From assembly GCF_019711195.1 (NCBI RefSeq), contig NZ_CP081299.1, positions 6,606,501 through 6,670,500 of the forward strand: DNA of 64,000 nt, read 5' to 3'. Under the pieces are notes generated by a model. That model did not search any database. It was not told the origin of the DNA and saw only the letters and a list, made by a program, of their open reading frames with translations. The DNA comes from Dyadobacter sp. NIV53 (GTDB lineage Bacteria > Bacteroidota > Bacteroidia > Cytophagales > Spirosomataceae). Position numbers and translations under genes: made by a program. This document shows, piece after piece, positions 1 through 8,234 of the stretch (positions within the stretch are counted from its first letter, which is position 1; the number at the start of each line of letters is the position of its first letter).

Positions 1-388
1 TGCACAGGTTGTTGAGATCAGCATGCAGAATGACGGCTCGATTAAAGTAAACAAGGTCATTGCCGTTATTGATTTGGGTGAAGTTGTGAGTCCTGATAAT
101 GTACGAAACCAGGTCGAGGGAGCTATTGTGATGGCTCTTGGCGCGGCGACAAAACCGGGAATTACCCTGGCAAATGGCAAAGTGCAGCAAAGTAATTTTC
201 ATGATAATCCGGTTTTGCGTATCAACGAAATGCCAGCGATCGAAGTACACATATTGGCCGAAGGAGGAAAAGTAAAAGGTGTTGGTGAGCCTGGATTGCC
301 TCCGTTTGCTCCCGCGCTGGGCAACGCTATTTTCGCATTAACAGGCAAACGTGTTAGAAAAATGCCTATTGATCTGGCGAATGTGTAA
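1..388 (+). CDS. Molybdopterin-dependent aldehyde/isoquinoline oxidoreductase large subunit, C-terminal fragment
   Basis: The reading frame is already open at base 2 and ends at the TAA at 386-388, so only the last ~128 residues are present. The visible part contains the stretch in which bound cofactor regions end in this family (VVSPDNVRNQVEGAIV, then VKGVGEPGLPPFAPALGNAI), which matches the C-terminus of the xanthine dehydrogenase-type molybdopterin-binding (IorB/CoxL-like) subunit. The same pattern (VVNPDAAINMTEGAIVDG, GMGEPAYPPVFAALANAL) is seen in the full-length gene at 35757-38018, so the window has two members of this family. Such enzymes hydroxylate aldehydes or N-heterocycles in the periplasm or cytoplasm. 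The substrate cannot be told from this fragment. Confidence 0.88.
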   Translation, partial: AQVVEISMQNDGSIKVNKVIAVIDLGEVVSPDNVRNQVEGAIVMALGAATKPGITLANGKVQQSNFHDNPVLRINEMPAIEVHILAEGGKVKGVGEPGLPPFAPALGNAIFALTGKRVRKMPIDLANV

Positions 389-497
389 TATTCCAATCCA
401 CCAGGTGTGATGGCAAAGTAACGCCTGAGTAAACGGTAGATTATACAGATAAAAACAATTTCCGTTAAGAAAGAAATATAGGTATAAACCAAAAATC

Positions 498-912
498 ATG
501 AATCAAACAGATAAAGAACAAACTGCTATACCCGAAGGTGCAACTCAGGCGCCTTCCGATTACTTTACTGGTACTGCGTGGATCAAAACAATGGTACCCG
601 CCAATGACGAAACGGATTGCACAGTAAGCGATGTCACTTTTGAGCCGGGAGCGAGAAATAATTGGCATACCCATCCAAACGGACAAATTTTGGTTGCCAC
701 TTTGGGCACTGGTTATTATCAGGAAAAGGGCAAACCGATTCAAATTCTGCAAAAAGGCGATGCCGTTAATATAGCGCCTGATGTCTTGCATTGGCACGGT
801 GCTTCTCCTGACAGCCGTTTTACACATTGCCATTAATCCAAATGTGAGTAAAGGCGGGGCCGTAATATGGTTACAGCCGGTTACTGATGAGGAATACCTG
901 GGAAAAGTTTAA
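498..912 (+). pseudogene. Cupin-domain protein, frameshifted near the C-terminus
   Basis: The open frame from ATG 498 reads a single-domain cupin: the metal-binding motif HTHPNGQ at about residues 54-60 and the second cupin motif GDAVNIAPDVLHWHGA at about 89-104. After SRFTH the frame stops at 834-836. The next frame continues in perfect family style (HIAINPNVSKGGAVIWLQPV...EEYLGKV) to a TAA at 910-912. The two frames join if one CA dinucleotide is restored in the CACA run at 822-826, so a 2-bp deletion is the simplest explanation. About 25 C-terminal residues are lost, but both metal motifs remain and some function may survive. Small cupins of this type are often linked to detoxification or carboxymuconolactone-decarboxylase-like proteins; the substrate is unknown. 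Confidence 0.75.
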
Positions 913-989
913 AACCTGTAGAAAATGAGACCAGCAATTTCAGCTTTTATATTAGGGAACATTTACATTAATATCCTTCGATTAAGATC

Positions 990-1020
990 AAAAAAAATGG
1001 CTTCCGGAAATGGAAGCCAT
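990..1020 (-). terminator. Rho-independent terminator of the small secreted protein gene
   Basis: The 9-bp stem ATGGCTTCC/GGAAGCCAT (997-1005 with 1012-1020) is followed on the minus strand by a run of eight T. It lies 25 bases after the stop codon of the gene at 1045-1425. A near copy follows the paralogous gene at 3783. Confidence 0.85.
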
Positions 1021-1044
1021 TGCAATCTAAATCTGTAATAAAGC

Positions 1045-1425
1045 TTATTTAATTGCTAAAACTCTTTCCGACGTTTTTTCTGTCAATACGAAAGATTTAA
1101 TCTGTTTTTCACCTTTGCTGATGATTTCAATTTCATACTTGCCGGTAGATAGTTCGTCCACATTCAAAACACGGCTGAATTTCTGGATTTTTTTACCAAC
1201 CAGTTCTTCGTAAACAATTTGCCCGTTTTCATTTTTAAGTAAAAGTATAGTATGAGCATCAGCGCTTACTTTATCAACGTGCAAATTGATCTTACCACTT
1301 TTTGTTGGGTAAATACTGGTACCGAATCCCATTGATTTTTTGGTTTCTTTGTCATCAGCATTTGCGGAGAAAGAAGCAGCAATAAGGGCAATAGCAACAG
1401 CGAAGGTTTTGATTGAATTTTTCAT
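1045..1425 (-). CDS. Small secreted protein (paralogue of 3783-4163)
   Basis: A 126-residue protein with a clear Sec signal peptide (MKNSIKTFAVAIALIAASFSANA, cleavage after about residue 23). The remaining ~100 residues are rich in beta-strand patterns (GKINLHVDKVSA, TILLLKNENGQIVYEE, GKYEIEI, IKSFVLTE), resembling the small exported beta-sandwich proteins (DUF3244-like) found next to Bacteroidota surface proteins. That family link is a guess. About 70% of residues match the protein at 3783-4163. Upstream DNA and downstream terminator are also conserved between the two, so the whole transcription unit was duplicated. Function unknown, probably periplasmic or extracellular. Confidence 0.8.
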   Translation of the reverse strand: MKNSIKTFAVAIALIAASFSANADDKETKKSMGFGTSIYPTKSGKINLHVDKVSADAHTILLLKNENGQIVYEELVGKKIQKFSRVLNVDELSTGKYEIEIISKGEKQIKSFVLTEKTSERVLAIK

Positions 1426-1469
1426 GGCTTTGTATATGTTTAAAATTTGATCCGCTAAGCGGTTTGTTT

Positions 1470-1575
1470 ATCTAAAAGAACATGACAAATGTAATGGCTA
1501 TAACAGGTACTATGTATAACAATGTACACGAGTGGTTGTGAATTGGTGACGAGTGGTAGGAGTGGGAGAGTGATT
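1470..1575 (-). promoter_or_regulatory. Duplicated upstream region of the small secreted protein gene
   Basis: This stretch is strongly similar to 4225-4327 in front of the paralogue: both contain CATGACAAATGTAA, then GGTACTATGTAT, then GTACAC-AGTGGTT. On the minus strand each has a -7-like TACATTTG, matching the Bacteroidota TAnnTTTG box. A TTG/TTTG lies 26 bases upstream in both copies, longer than the usual 19-21, so the -33 box is uncertain. The conservation of non-coding bases indicates a common promoter or operator. Confidence 0.5.
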
Positions 1576-1649
1576 ATTTAATACAGCTGGAAAGTATTTC
1601 GGCTTCATGTAAATTATCTTGGCAATTACTAATCTTTTAAAGTTAGAAT

Positions 1650-1706
1650 GACCACCTTATGAATAAAAATGAGCCGTTTCTTGCTGTTTTTATTCATAAG
1701 GTGGTC
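1650..1706. repeat. Perfect 20-bp inverted repeat
   Basis: Bases 1650-1669 (GACCACCTTATGAATAAAAA) are exactly complementary to 1687-1706, with a 17-base loop. It lies 21 bases beyond the SDR stop codon. It may terminate SDR transcription, but no T-run follows the stem on either strand, so it could instead be a remnant of a small mobile repeat. Confidence 0.8.
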
Positions 1707-1727
1707 TGTATGATTTCAACTCCGGAC

Positions 1728-2573
1728 TTAATCACCAAACGCCAGTGAGCCTGATAGTTCGCGATAGGCTTCTATCTCCTGCTGAAGCATTGCGATCGTT
1801 TGCTCGGCTGTACTAATTGCATCAGCACCGGCAATAAAGCGAAGTGGAGGTACTGGTTCATTGGAAAGTATGATCAATGCGTCGGCTAATTTAGCCGGAT
1901 CGCCGGATTGCTGTCCGTTAGCGCTGGCCCAGAACTGCATTTGCTGCGCTCTGCCCTCATCATAATCTTCGATCTTGGATTCCGCATAGGCCGTAGACTC
2001 ATCGGTAAGAAGTTCGGTGCGAAAAAAACCAGGATTAACAATGGTGGTGTGGATACCAAATGGCGCTATTTCCAGCTGCATGGATTTCATCCAGCCATCT
2101 GTACCAAACTTAGATGAAGCATAGGCTGTGCAAAATGGAATACCTACCAGGCTTGCAGTAGATGAAATTGTAATGATATGGCCTGATCTTTGGCTTCGCA
2201 TTGTTGGCAGTACAGCGCGTGTTACTTTCATTGGGCCAAAAAGGCTGGTCGCTATTTGTTTCTCGATCTGTTCTATCGATAGTTCTTCAAAGTAACCTGC
2301 GTAGAAACTGGCAGCATTGTTGACCAGCACATCTATCCGCCCAAACCGTTCAACTGCCGATTTAACAGCTTCTACCGCTTCTGCCACATTGGTAATATCC
2401 AGCTTCACCACCAATAAATTTTCGGAGTCACCAAGCGCATTTTTTACCTTTTCGATATTTCGCCCTGTTGCAACTACTTTATTTCCGGCAGCAAGTGCGG
2501 CCTTTGCAATGTCAACACCCATTCCGCGTCCAGCGCCGGTAATAAACCAAACTTTTTCTGTTTTCATCATCAT
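1728..2573 (-). CDS. Short-chain dehydrogenase/reductase (SDR)
   Basis: A classical SDR of 281 residues, NAD(P)-dependent and cytoplasmic. The Rossmann nucleotide motif TGAGRGMG is at residues 12-19, NNAAS at 85-89, the catalytic serine region ISSTA at 136-140, and the active-site pair Y151-x3-K155. The C-terminus resembles the SDR group commonly annotated as oxidoreductases of unknown carbonyl substrate in Bacteroidota. The ATG triplet MMMK allows three adjacent starts. The neighbouring AraC gene (2721-3597) is on the same strand just upstream, and the spacer holds a TTTGAA-N15-TTTGAAT direct repeat, so this gene is a likely target of that regulator. A TAATTTTG -7-like box lies at about 2645-2652 on the minus strand, without a clear -33 box. 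Confidence 0.93.
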   Translation of the reverse strand: MMMKTEKVWFITGAGRGMGVDIAKAALAAGNKVVATGRNIEKVKNALGDSENLLVVKLDITNVAEAVEAVKSAVERFGRIDVLVNNAASFYAGYFEELSIEQIEKQIATSLFGPMKVTRAVLPTMRSQRSGHIITISSTASLVGIPFCTAYASSKFGTDGWMKSMQLEIAPFGIHTTIVNPGFFRTELLTDESTAYAESKIEDYDEGRAQQMQFWASANGQQSGDPAKLADALIILSNEPVPPLRFIAGADAISTAEQTIAMLQQEIEAYRELSGSLAFGD

Positions 2574-2677
2574 TTTAATTTTGCATCATTTCTATTAATA
2601 AGAGTTTTCCGACCATTTGAAGACCGAATAAACTGCAATGCAAAATTATAGTGGGAGGGGAAAGGGTGGTTAAAGGT

Positions 2678-2705
2678 ATTCAAACAAATGATTAATACAT
2701 TCAAA
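2678..2705 (-). promoter_or_regulatory. Probable AraC-family operator in front of the SDR gene
   Basis: On the minus strand two TTTGAAT half-sites begin exactly 21 bases apart (2705-2699 and 2684-2678), two helical turns, as expected for a tandem AraC-type binding site. The same TTTGAA-N15-TTTGAAT arrangement is found at 9165-9192 and 10178-10205 next to the second AraC gene. Confidence 0.6.
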
Positions 2706-2720
2706 CAACTGTATCTGAAT

Positions 2721-3597
2721 CTAAGCCAATTCTCCTCTCAGAGAAGTCGGTGTAATACCTGTTTGTTTTTTGAAAAAGTTATTGAAGTAAGTAGGGTATT
2801 CGTATCCAAGGCTATACGAGATCTCAGCTACGTTCCAGTCGGTATGTGTGATCAACGCTTTTGCTTCGGCGATGATGCGCTCGTTCAAATGCGCTGTTGT
2901 GGTTTTGCCGGTTGTTTCTCTTACTGCCCGGTTCAGGTGGTTGACATGAATAGAAAGCTGTTCAGCAAATTGGTTGGGTGTACGAATGGTTAGTGTCCTT
3001 TGGAGATCCACAGGAAATTGTCTGTCAAGCAATTCCAGAAACAGGGATGCAATCCGGGTTGAGGCATTCTGAGGCTCGATACAGCTGGTAAGTGGCTGCA
3101 TTTTCACTGCCTCGTGCATGAGTATATGCAGATGGTTGCGCAGCAGATCGAATTTGTGCATATACTCCGAATGAAACCCCTTGTGCATGTACTGGAATAT
3201 CTGCAATATATATGTCACCTGTTCAGGGCCCACGTAATAGACAGGATTGGCCCCCAGCTTGAACAAAGGTGAATTTTCGAGAGCCAGGTCGGCATTGGTT
3301 TCTTTCAGGAAATCTTCTGTAAACAGGACGAAGTAGCCTTTTTGTTCTTCCGAAATCGGTTCCCACGAATAGGGGACAAGCGGGCTGGAAAATAAAAGCG
3401 CGGGTTTATCAATCATGATGCTTTTATCCGCGTATTCCAAACGACTGGTACCGAATTGCAGCGTAATCTTGTAAAAATCCCTGCGGTTGTATGGCACAGG
3501 CCGCCCTGAAATCATCGCATTGATAAATATTGAACTTGCTGCCGGCATTTGGCAATTTATTTCCAAAAAAGTCCTGAACAGATTCTGGTTTTCTCAT
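2721..3597 (-). CDS. AraC-family transcriptional regulator, frame change near the N-terminus
   Basis: The long frame (codons from 3566, a TTG) encodes an N-terminal cupin-like sensing domain (VPYNRRDFYKI, LLFSSPLVPYSWEPI) and a C-terminal AraC helix-turn-helix pair (about residues 190-280, NHLNRAVRETTGK, LGYEYPTYFNNFFKKQTG). It is about 60% identical to the regulator at 9301-10182. A better start is ATG 3597-3595 in another frame, reading MRKPESVQDFF...FNIYQCDDFR, which aligns with FKVYKVESGVN of the paralogue. The frames join if one G is removed from the GGG run (3504-3506), giving DDFRRPVPYNRRDFYKI. This is a 1-base insertion or a sequence error. Probably regulates the adjacent SDR gene. 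Confidence 0.85.
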
Positions 3598-3717
3598 GAT
3601 GCTGCATTAATGTATTCAAATAATTTCTGTTACAAAAGTAAAGGGTTTAGTTTGAATTTTGAACCGATTCGAAGAACTTGCTCGCATCTTGTTGCTGCGA
3701 TTGAACGGGTGATCAAC

Positions 3718-3746
3718 AAAAAATGGCTTCCGTTTCCAGAAGCCAT
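3718..3746 (-). terminator. Rho-independent terminator of the second small secreted protein gene
   Basis: The stem ATGGCTTC/GAAGCCAT (3723-3730 with 3739-3746) is followed by a T-run on the minus strand. It sits ~35 bases after the stop at 3783 and is a near copy of the terminator at 990-1020. Confidence 0.8.
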
Positions 3747-3782
3747 CCTGACTTTCGACTTGGAAAGTCCCGGTCTAAAACC

Positions 3783-4163
3783 TTACTTAATCGCTAAAAC
3801 TCTTTCAGTTTTTTGTTCCGATAATTCGAAAGATTTAACTTGTTTTTCACCGTTGCTGGTTACTTCAATTTCGTATTTACCTGCTCCCAGTTCATCTACA
3901 TTCAGAGTACGGCCGAATTTTTGTTGTTTTTTACTGACTGTTTCGCGGTAGATTACATCGCCAGATTCGTTTTTAAGTAAAAATGTAGTAGGAGTTTCTG
4001 CGCTTGCCTTATCTACAAGTAAATTGATCTTGCCACTTTTTGTGGTGTAAATTCCAGTTCCGAATCCGGCAGATTTTTTGGTTTCTTTATCTTCTGCATT
4101 GGCAGTGAAAGAAGCAGCAATAAGAGCAAAGGCAACAGCGAAAGTTTTGATTGAATTTTTCAT
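3783..4163 (-). CDS. Small secreted protein (paralogue of 1045-1425)
   Basis: A 126-residue exported protein with Sec signal peptide MKNSIKTFAVAFALIAASFTANA and a beta-rich mature part (GKINLLVDKASA, TTFLLKNESGDVIYRE, GKYEIEV, VKSFELSE). It matches the protein at 1045-1425 over its full length without gaps. The same start region, same terminator and a conserved upstream block (4225-4327) show a recent duplication of the whole unit, now separated by the SDR and AraC genes. Function unknown. Confidence 0.8.
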   Translation of the reverse strand: MKNSIKTFAVAFALIAASFTANAEDKETKKSAGFGTGIYTTKSGKINLLVDKASAETPTTFLLKNESGDVIYRETVSKKQQKFGRTLNVDELGAGKYEIEVTSNGEKQVKSFELSEQKTERVLAIK

Positions 4164-4399
4164 GGCTTGTTTTATTTGAATGTTCGGTCCGGTACTCCGG
4201 TTATTTTTTGTAATTGTTTATATCTAAAAGAACATGACAAATGTAAGTGCTATGGAAGGTACTATGTATTACAAAGTACACAAGTGGTTATTGTTCGGTG
4301 ACGAATGGTTGGAATAGGAGGGTGATATCTCAAAGTCTTACCTTGAAAAATATATGAGTTGCGTTTATTTATATTAACCACATGACGTTCCACTGAACA

Positions 4400-5185
4400 A
4401 TGACCAGCGAAATACAAAAAGAGCTTTTAAGACTTGAAATTCAACATGATATTAAAATTTTATACGCCGTTGAAAGCGGTAGCCGTGCATGAGGTTTTGC
4501 ATCGACTGACAGTGACTGGGATATAAGATATATATATGTTCACAAACTGGATTTGTATTTAAAAATAGATACCGGGAGAGATAACCACGAAGAAATTTTG
4601 CCGAATGAAATTGACCTTGCTGGTTGGGAGTTGAAAAAGGCTTTGCGGCTTTTTAGAAAATCAAATCCTGCAATGTTAGAATGGTTAAGAAGTCCTATCG
4701 TTTATTTACAACAATTTTCCACTGCAGACAGACTTCGGAATTTGACAAAGGAATACTTCAGTCCCAAATCTTGTATTCATCATTATCTTCATATGGCAGA
4801 AGGCAATTTTAAAGAGTATTTATTAAGGGATACAGTAAGAGTAAAAAAGTACTTTTATGCTTTACGGCCAATACTTGCTTGCGACTGGATTAGGGAAACA
4901 AACACGATGGCGCCCATGGAGTTTCATAAACTTCTGGATACCCAGGTGAAAGACCAAAATGTCAGGAAAGAAATCCAAAACTTGCTGACCAGAAAGATTG
5001 CAGGTGAAGAGCTAAATGAAGAACCTAAAATTCAAATTCTTAATAACTTCCTTGAACAGAAAATTAAGTTTTATAGTGATTACGTTAAATCATTAGAGTA
5101 AAACATTCAACCCAAAACGGAAAGTCTTGATGAGTTGTTTAAACAGACCATTTTTGAGGTTTGGGAGAAAAGTGACAATTTCTAA
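4400..5185 (+). pseudogene. Nucleotidyltransferase-superfamily protein (YcgL/COG3541-like), two in-frame stops
   Basis: A single frame from ATG 4400 reads as a complete member of the DNA polymerase beta-superfamily predicted nucleotidyltransferases: ILYAVESGSRA, then the metal motif STDSDWDIRYIYVH, then a helical C-terminal part ending ELFKQTIFEVW. It is interrupted by TGA at 4490-4492, exactly where the family has the conserved Trp of SRAWGFAS (one base from TGG), and by TAA at 5099-5101. Beyond the TAA the same frame continues sensibly to the stop at 5183-5185. Two independent nonsense changes with no frameshift mark an inactivated gene. The open part is 4553-5101. Confidence 0.85.
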
Positions 5186-5208
5186 TGAATTCGTTGTTAA
5201 CAGCTATC

Positions 5209-5970
5209 CTAATTATCCGCGGCCATCCGAATCACCACACGCCTGTTAAACCTACGGTTTCTTTCACTATCATTCGGTGCAGCGGGACGGGTGCTGCCAT
5301 AAGCCTTGTTCCTGATTCTGGCGGGGGAAATATTATTGGCCATCAAATACTGCCTCACAACACTTGCCCGATCAACTGATAATTCCATATTTCTCTCCGC
5401 GTCACCTAAATTATCCGTGTGACCGGCTAATTCGATTCTAAGGATTTCGTTTCGGCTGGTAAAGTCAAGAACACGTTCCAGTTCCTGTTTGGATCGGGGA
5501 GACAGATTGGTACTACTTTGCTTGAAGTACAGAACCGAGGTAATGTCATCACGCAATATCGGATGAGACATTTCTGAAACGTTATTAATATTTAGTTTTC
5601 CATCCAGCTCAGTTGTGTCATTTGTTTTAGGCGTGAGATAAAACGCTTCGATCCCATTAATTTCACTGGCTAATATTGATTCGGTCAACGTCTCATACCC
5701 TTTGGCATAAATGGAAAAAGTTGTCGTGTCAGTGACAGGTATTTTAAATTTATAGATTTTGTCTTCAAATATGGGAACGACCGTATTTTCTTGTTTTTGG
5801 CTGACAATGAATATCTTAGCATTGACAGGTTTGAAGGTTTCCTTGTCGAGCACGCGCATCGTTACCTGGGATATAGAAAAATTTTGCTGATTTCTGCCCG
5901 GTTCAACCTGGCATTGTGCAATCGTTGAATATAATATAGTGAAAACAATGATGTACATGAAAGTCTTCAT
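5209..5970 (-). CDS. OmpA-family outer-membrane/peptidoglycan-binding protein
   Basis: A 253-residue protein with a signal peptide (first ~20 residues, ends AQCQ), a middle region resembling a beta-sandwich (about 35-115, MRVLDKETFKPVNAKIFI) and a C-terminal OmpA/MotB domain (about 145-250). The domain shows the typical ELAGHTDNLGD, LSVDRASVVRQYL and NRRVVIRM elements that bind diaminopimelate of peptidoglycan. No beta-barrel N-terminus is visible, so it is probably periplasmic or lipid-free rather than a porin. It faces away from its left neighbour and is followed upstream by the GH43 gene on the same strand (49-base gap). Confidence 0.9.
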   Translation of the reverse strand: MKTFMYIIVFTILYSTIAQCQVEPGRNQQNFSISQVTMRVLDKETFKPVNAKIFIVSQKQENTVVPIFEDKIYKFKIPVTDTTTFSIYAKGYETLTESILASEINGIEAFYLTPKTNDTTELDGKLNINNVSEMSHPILRDDITSVLYFKQSSTNLSPRSKQELERVLDFTSRNEILRIELAGHTDNLGDAERNMELSVDRASVVRQYLMANNISPARIRNKAYGSTRPAAPNDSERNRRFNRRVVIRMAADN

Positions 5971-6019
5971 AGCATTTCATTTTAGTTGTTTTAAAACCGT
6001 CATAATCCCGTTCTGAGAC

Positions 6020-7021
6020 TCAAGGCAAAAAAGCCTTCCCAATCATCAGTTTATCACCGGAAAGATCTGCTTCAAACAAATGAGGAACACGAACGGTACG
6101 TCCTTTTACGCTTTTATGGCTATGAACGGACATCAGTAATTTACCATCAAAAGTTTTGAATAACATACCATGCCCGAAGTTTGGAGGTGTGATTGGATCC
6201 TTTTCCTGAATCCAGGGCCCATCCAGGGTGCCGCTTTTTGAATATACAACGCCCTGGGTATAAACGTCATAAATCCAGCTTGTCCAGATCATTCCCAATC
6301 TACCTGTTTTGGTATTGAAAAGGAAAGGGCCGTCGGTCACTTTATTTGGTTTGTCGTTTCCGTTTTTATCTTTTTCCCGGCTCCATGGCGAATCGCTGGC
6401 ACGAAACAGGAGCTTACCTTCACCAATTGAGCCGCTCAGATCAGGTTTTAGTTCAATTTTTTCCATCGTACCATTCCTGTTTTGCAGCCATTCATAACAA
6501 TAAACCATATAAGGCTTTTTATCCTTGTCAATCCAGAAAGTTCCGTCCAATGTTGGCTTGTCGGCAGGTAAATATGTCGGATCATTCATCGGAACATACG
6601 GGCCGTCCGGCTTGTCACTTACAAGCACGTGAGAGGCACGGCGTTCGATGACATTTCCATCAACAGTATCAATCTTGACTGCCCGGTTGGTGAAGGTCGC
6701 AAAATAATAATACTTGTTTTTGTATTGGTGAATTTCAGCTGCCCAAATCATCGGTTTTGGGCCCATCCACGATTCAGGATCGGTTTGAGTAATCTGGTAT
6801 GGCCCGTCCCAGGCTTTAAGATCTTTGCTTTTCCATAATTTTCCACCTGTCCCGGTCATGTAGTACAGCCGTGTTTTGCGATCTGCAAGAATATAAGGGT
6901 CGCTCAAAGTAATGGAATCCAGCGGAATGCCTTTTCTGATCCCGACTGGTTTCGGCTCCTGCGCTTTCGATTGGTATGGGAAAATCAAACAGAAGAATAC
7001 AAGAAGTCGGATATTTTTCAT
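6020..7021 (-). CDS. Secreted glycoside hydrolase family 43 protein
   Basis: A 333-residue single-domain enzyme with Sec signal peptide (cleaved near residue 20, QSKAQ). The five-bladed propeller pattern of GH43 is visible: SDPYILADRKTRLYYMTGT (catalytic-base Asp), PMIWAAEIHQYKNKYYYF, LDGTFWIDKDKKPYMVY, and FGHGMLFKTFDGKLLMSVHSH. Family members cut arabinan, xylan or galactan side chains. The position of the usual catalytic acid EGPF is read here as VTDGPF, with Asp in place of Glu. Some GH43 subfamilies have this, so it is not proof of inactivity. No SusC/SusD pair lies nearby, so this is not part of a recognisable polysaccharide utilisation locus. Confidence 0.92.
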   Translation of the reverse strand: MKNIRLLVFFCLIFPYQSKAQEPKPVGIRKGIPLDSITLSDPYILADRKTRLYYMTGTGGKLWKSKDLKAWDGPYQITQTDPESWMGPKPMIWAAEIHQYKNKYYYFATFTNRAVKIDTVDGNVIERRASHVLVSDKPDGPYVPMNDPTYLPADKPTLDGTFWIDKDKKPYMVYCYEWLQNRNGTMEKIELKPDLSGSIGEGKLLFRASDSPWSREKDKNGNDKPNKVTDGPFLFNTKTGRLGMIWTSWIYDVYTQGVVYSKSGTLDGPWIQEKDPITPPNFGHGMLFKTFDGKLLMSVHSHKSVKGRTVRVPHLFEADLSGDKLMIGKAFLP

Positions 7022-7131
7022 AACGGCGTTTTCGTAGAGGTTTCAGGCTTAAATCTACTAAAATTATCTTGTCTCAGTATTCATTTAAATCTCTTCACCA
7101 GACATTTAAATTGCAGTCTTTTTAACTCCGA

Positions 7132-7560
7132 TCAAACGCATTCGAGGGGTTTTTCTGCTATTCCTCCATTTTCTGCTTCATATTGATTCAGCGCATAAAT
7201 ATTTCCGGCACCAATCTCTCCGTTCTCCAATTTAAACGGCAGCAGAATCCGCAGGTAACCAGTTCCCTCGAACTCATCCGGATAACTCCGGTATTCTGTC
7301 ATTTCATTGGAAAAGAGAATATATAACGGAATTGTCATCCGTTCCTGGCCATTAGCACAAATCCATTATATCCTAAATCGGTGCCCCATCCCTTACTTTC
7401 TAATTTGGCACTGATTGTTCCTTCGTTCCACCTACTATGGATCATTTCTACTTTGGCGTGATTGGGGCGGCCCGGAGTTGCAGCTTGGTAGCAGTCATTT
7501 CACTATTTTGGTTGATTGTTGATGATGGATCGCTAGCTTTTGCTTTCGAATTTTATTCAA
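7132..7560 (-). pseudogene. Decayed coding region, family not recognised
   Basis: Three protein-like pieces occur in different minus-strand frames: a 3'-most piece 7132-7338 (MTIPLYILFSNEM...LPFKLENGEIGAGNIYALNQ), before it an uninterrupted piece ending GWGTDLGYNGFVLMARNG at about 7340-7490, and before that SDPSSTINQNSEMTATKLQ at about 7480-7540. The first two join smoothly if a single base is changed at ~7338. No start codon and no complete frame remain. It looks like the tail of a frameshifted gene. I cannot name the family. Confidence 0.4.
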
Positions 7561-7577
7561 CCAACGATAAACGAATA

Positions 7578-8099
7578 CTAGCTTTCTGCTGAAAAGCTGC
7601 CTTTATCAATGGAACGTTGAATGATCCTGCTTTTTATCCTGTTTACCCTTGTCCGGTCTTCACTATTTTCCTCAAATGAATGGTTTTGAGCCGGATTATG
7701 TACGGAATCGTCCAAAAACTGATGCTGGGTAGTTGATTCGTCATTTTCAGGAAAATAACTTCCCGATGTTTCATTCACATCAATTGCTCCATTTTCGTCC
7801 AGTATTCCGGCTACCTGTTCTGCCTCTTCACTGGTATCCGTGTGGACGGTCACAATTGTCCTGTGTCTTCCAGCCTCTGCATAATGAGTAATATCCTGAT
7901 GGTCTGCGCCAAACAAATCCCGGAAGAAAGTGGTGATACTGTCTATCAGATCTTGTTCTTTTTCCTCAGCATTCGAGGCCTCGGATTTATATGAGGCTGT
8001 TTTGATATTAACCTGTGAAAATCCATGTGTCAGCAAATGGCCCTGTGCCGTTTGTGCTTGTTCTGCTTCTTCGAAAATTGCAATTACTGTGTTCGCCAT
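7578..8099 (-). CDS. General stress protein, YsnF/17M-like N-terminal domain
   Basis: A 173-residue soluble protein. The first ~105 residues (NTVIAIFEEAEQAQTAQGHLL, then ITHYAEAGRHRTIVTVHTDTSEEAEQVAGIL) match the ferredoxin-like fold of the 'heat induced stress protein YflT/general stress protein 17M' domain. The rest is a low-complexity, Ser/Glu/Asn-rich tail with a basic segment (RTRVNRIKSRIIQRS). The DUF2382 domain often fused behind this domain in YsnF-type proteins is missing. Role presumed in stress response. Confidence 0.75.
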   Translation of the reverse strand: MANTVIAIFEEAEQAQTAQGHLLTHGFSQVNIKTASYKSEASNAEEKEQDLIDSITTFFRDLFGADHQDITHYAEAGRHRTIVTVHTDTSEEAEQVAGILDENGAIDVNETSGSYFPENDESTTQHQFLDDSVHNPAQNHSFEENSEDRTRVNRIKSRIIQRSIDKGSFSAES

Positions 8100-8234
8100 G
8101 ATGATCTTTTTGATTTTATGTAATGTGCATTAAGCAAAAATCACGCCGGGAGGGTTATTTTACTTAGACAAAGAAGGAATCAGATAGCATGATGCAGTGA
8201 CAATACGGCACAGTACAAAGCGTGAAAGTCGCAA

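Noticed and set aside
199..833. Minus-strand open frames at 199-492 and 465-833
   Set aside because: They are the reverse reading of the oxidoreductase fragment and the cupin gene and have no family-like sequence.
4490..4492. TGA read as tryptophan or selenocysteine
   Set aside because: Other genes of the window use TGG for Trp and TGA as stop, no SECIS-like hairpin was seen, and a second stop (TAA 5099) is present in the same frame.
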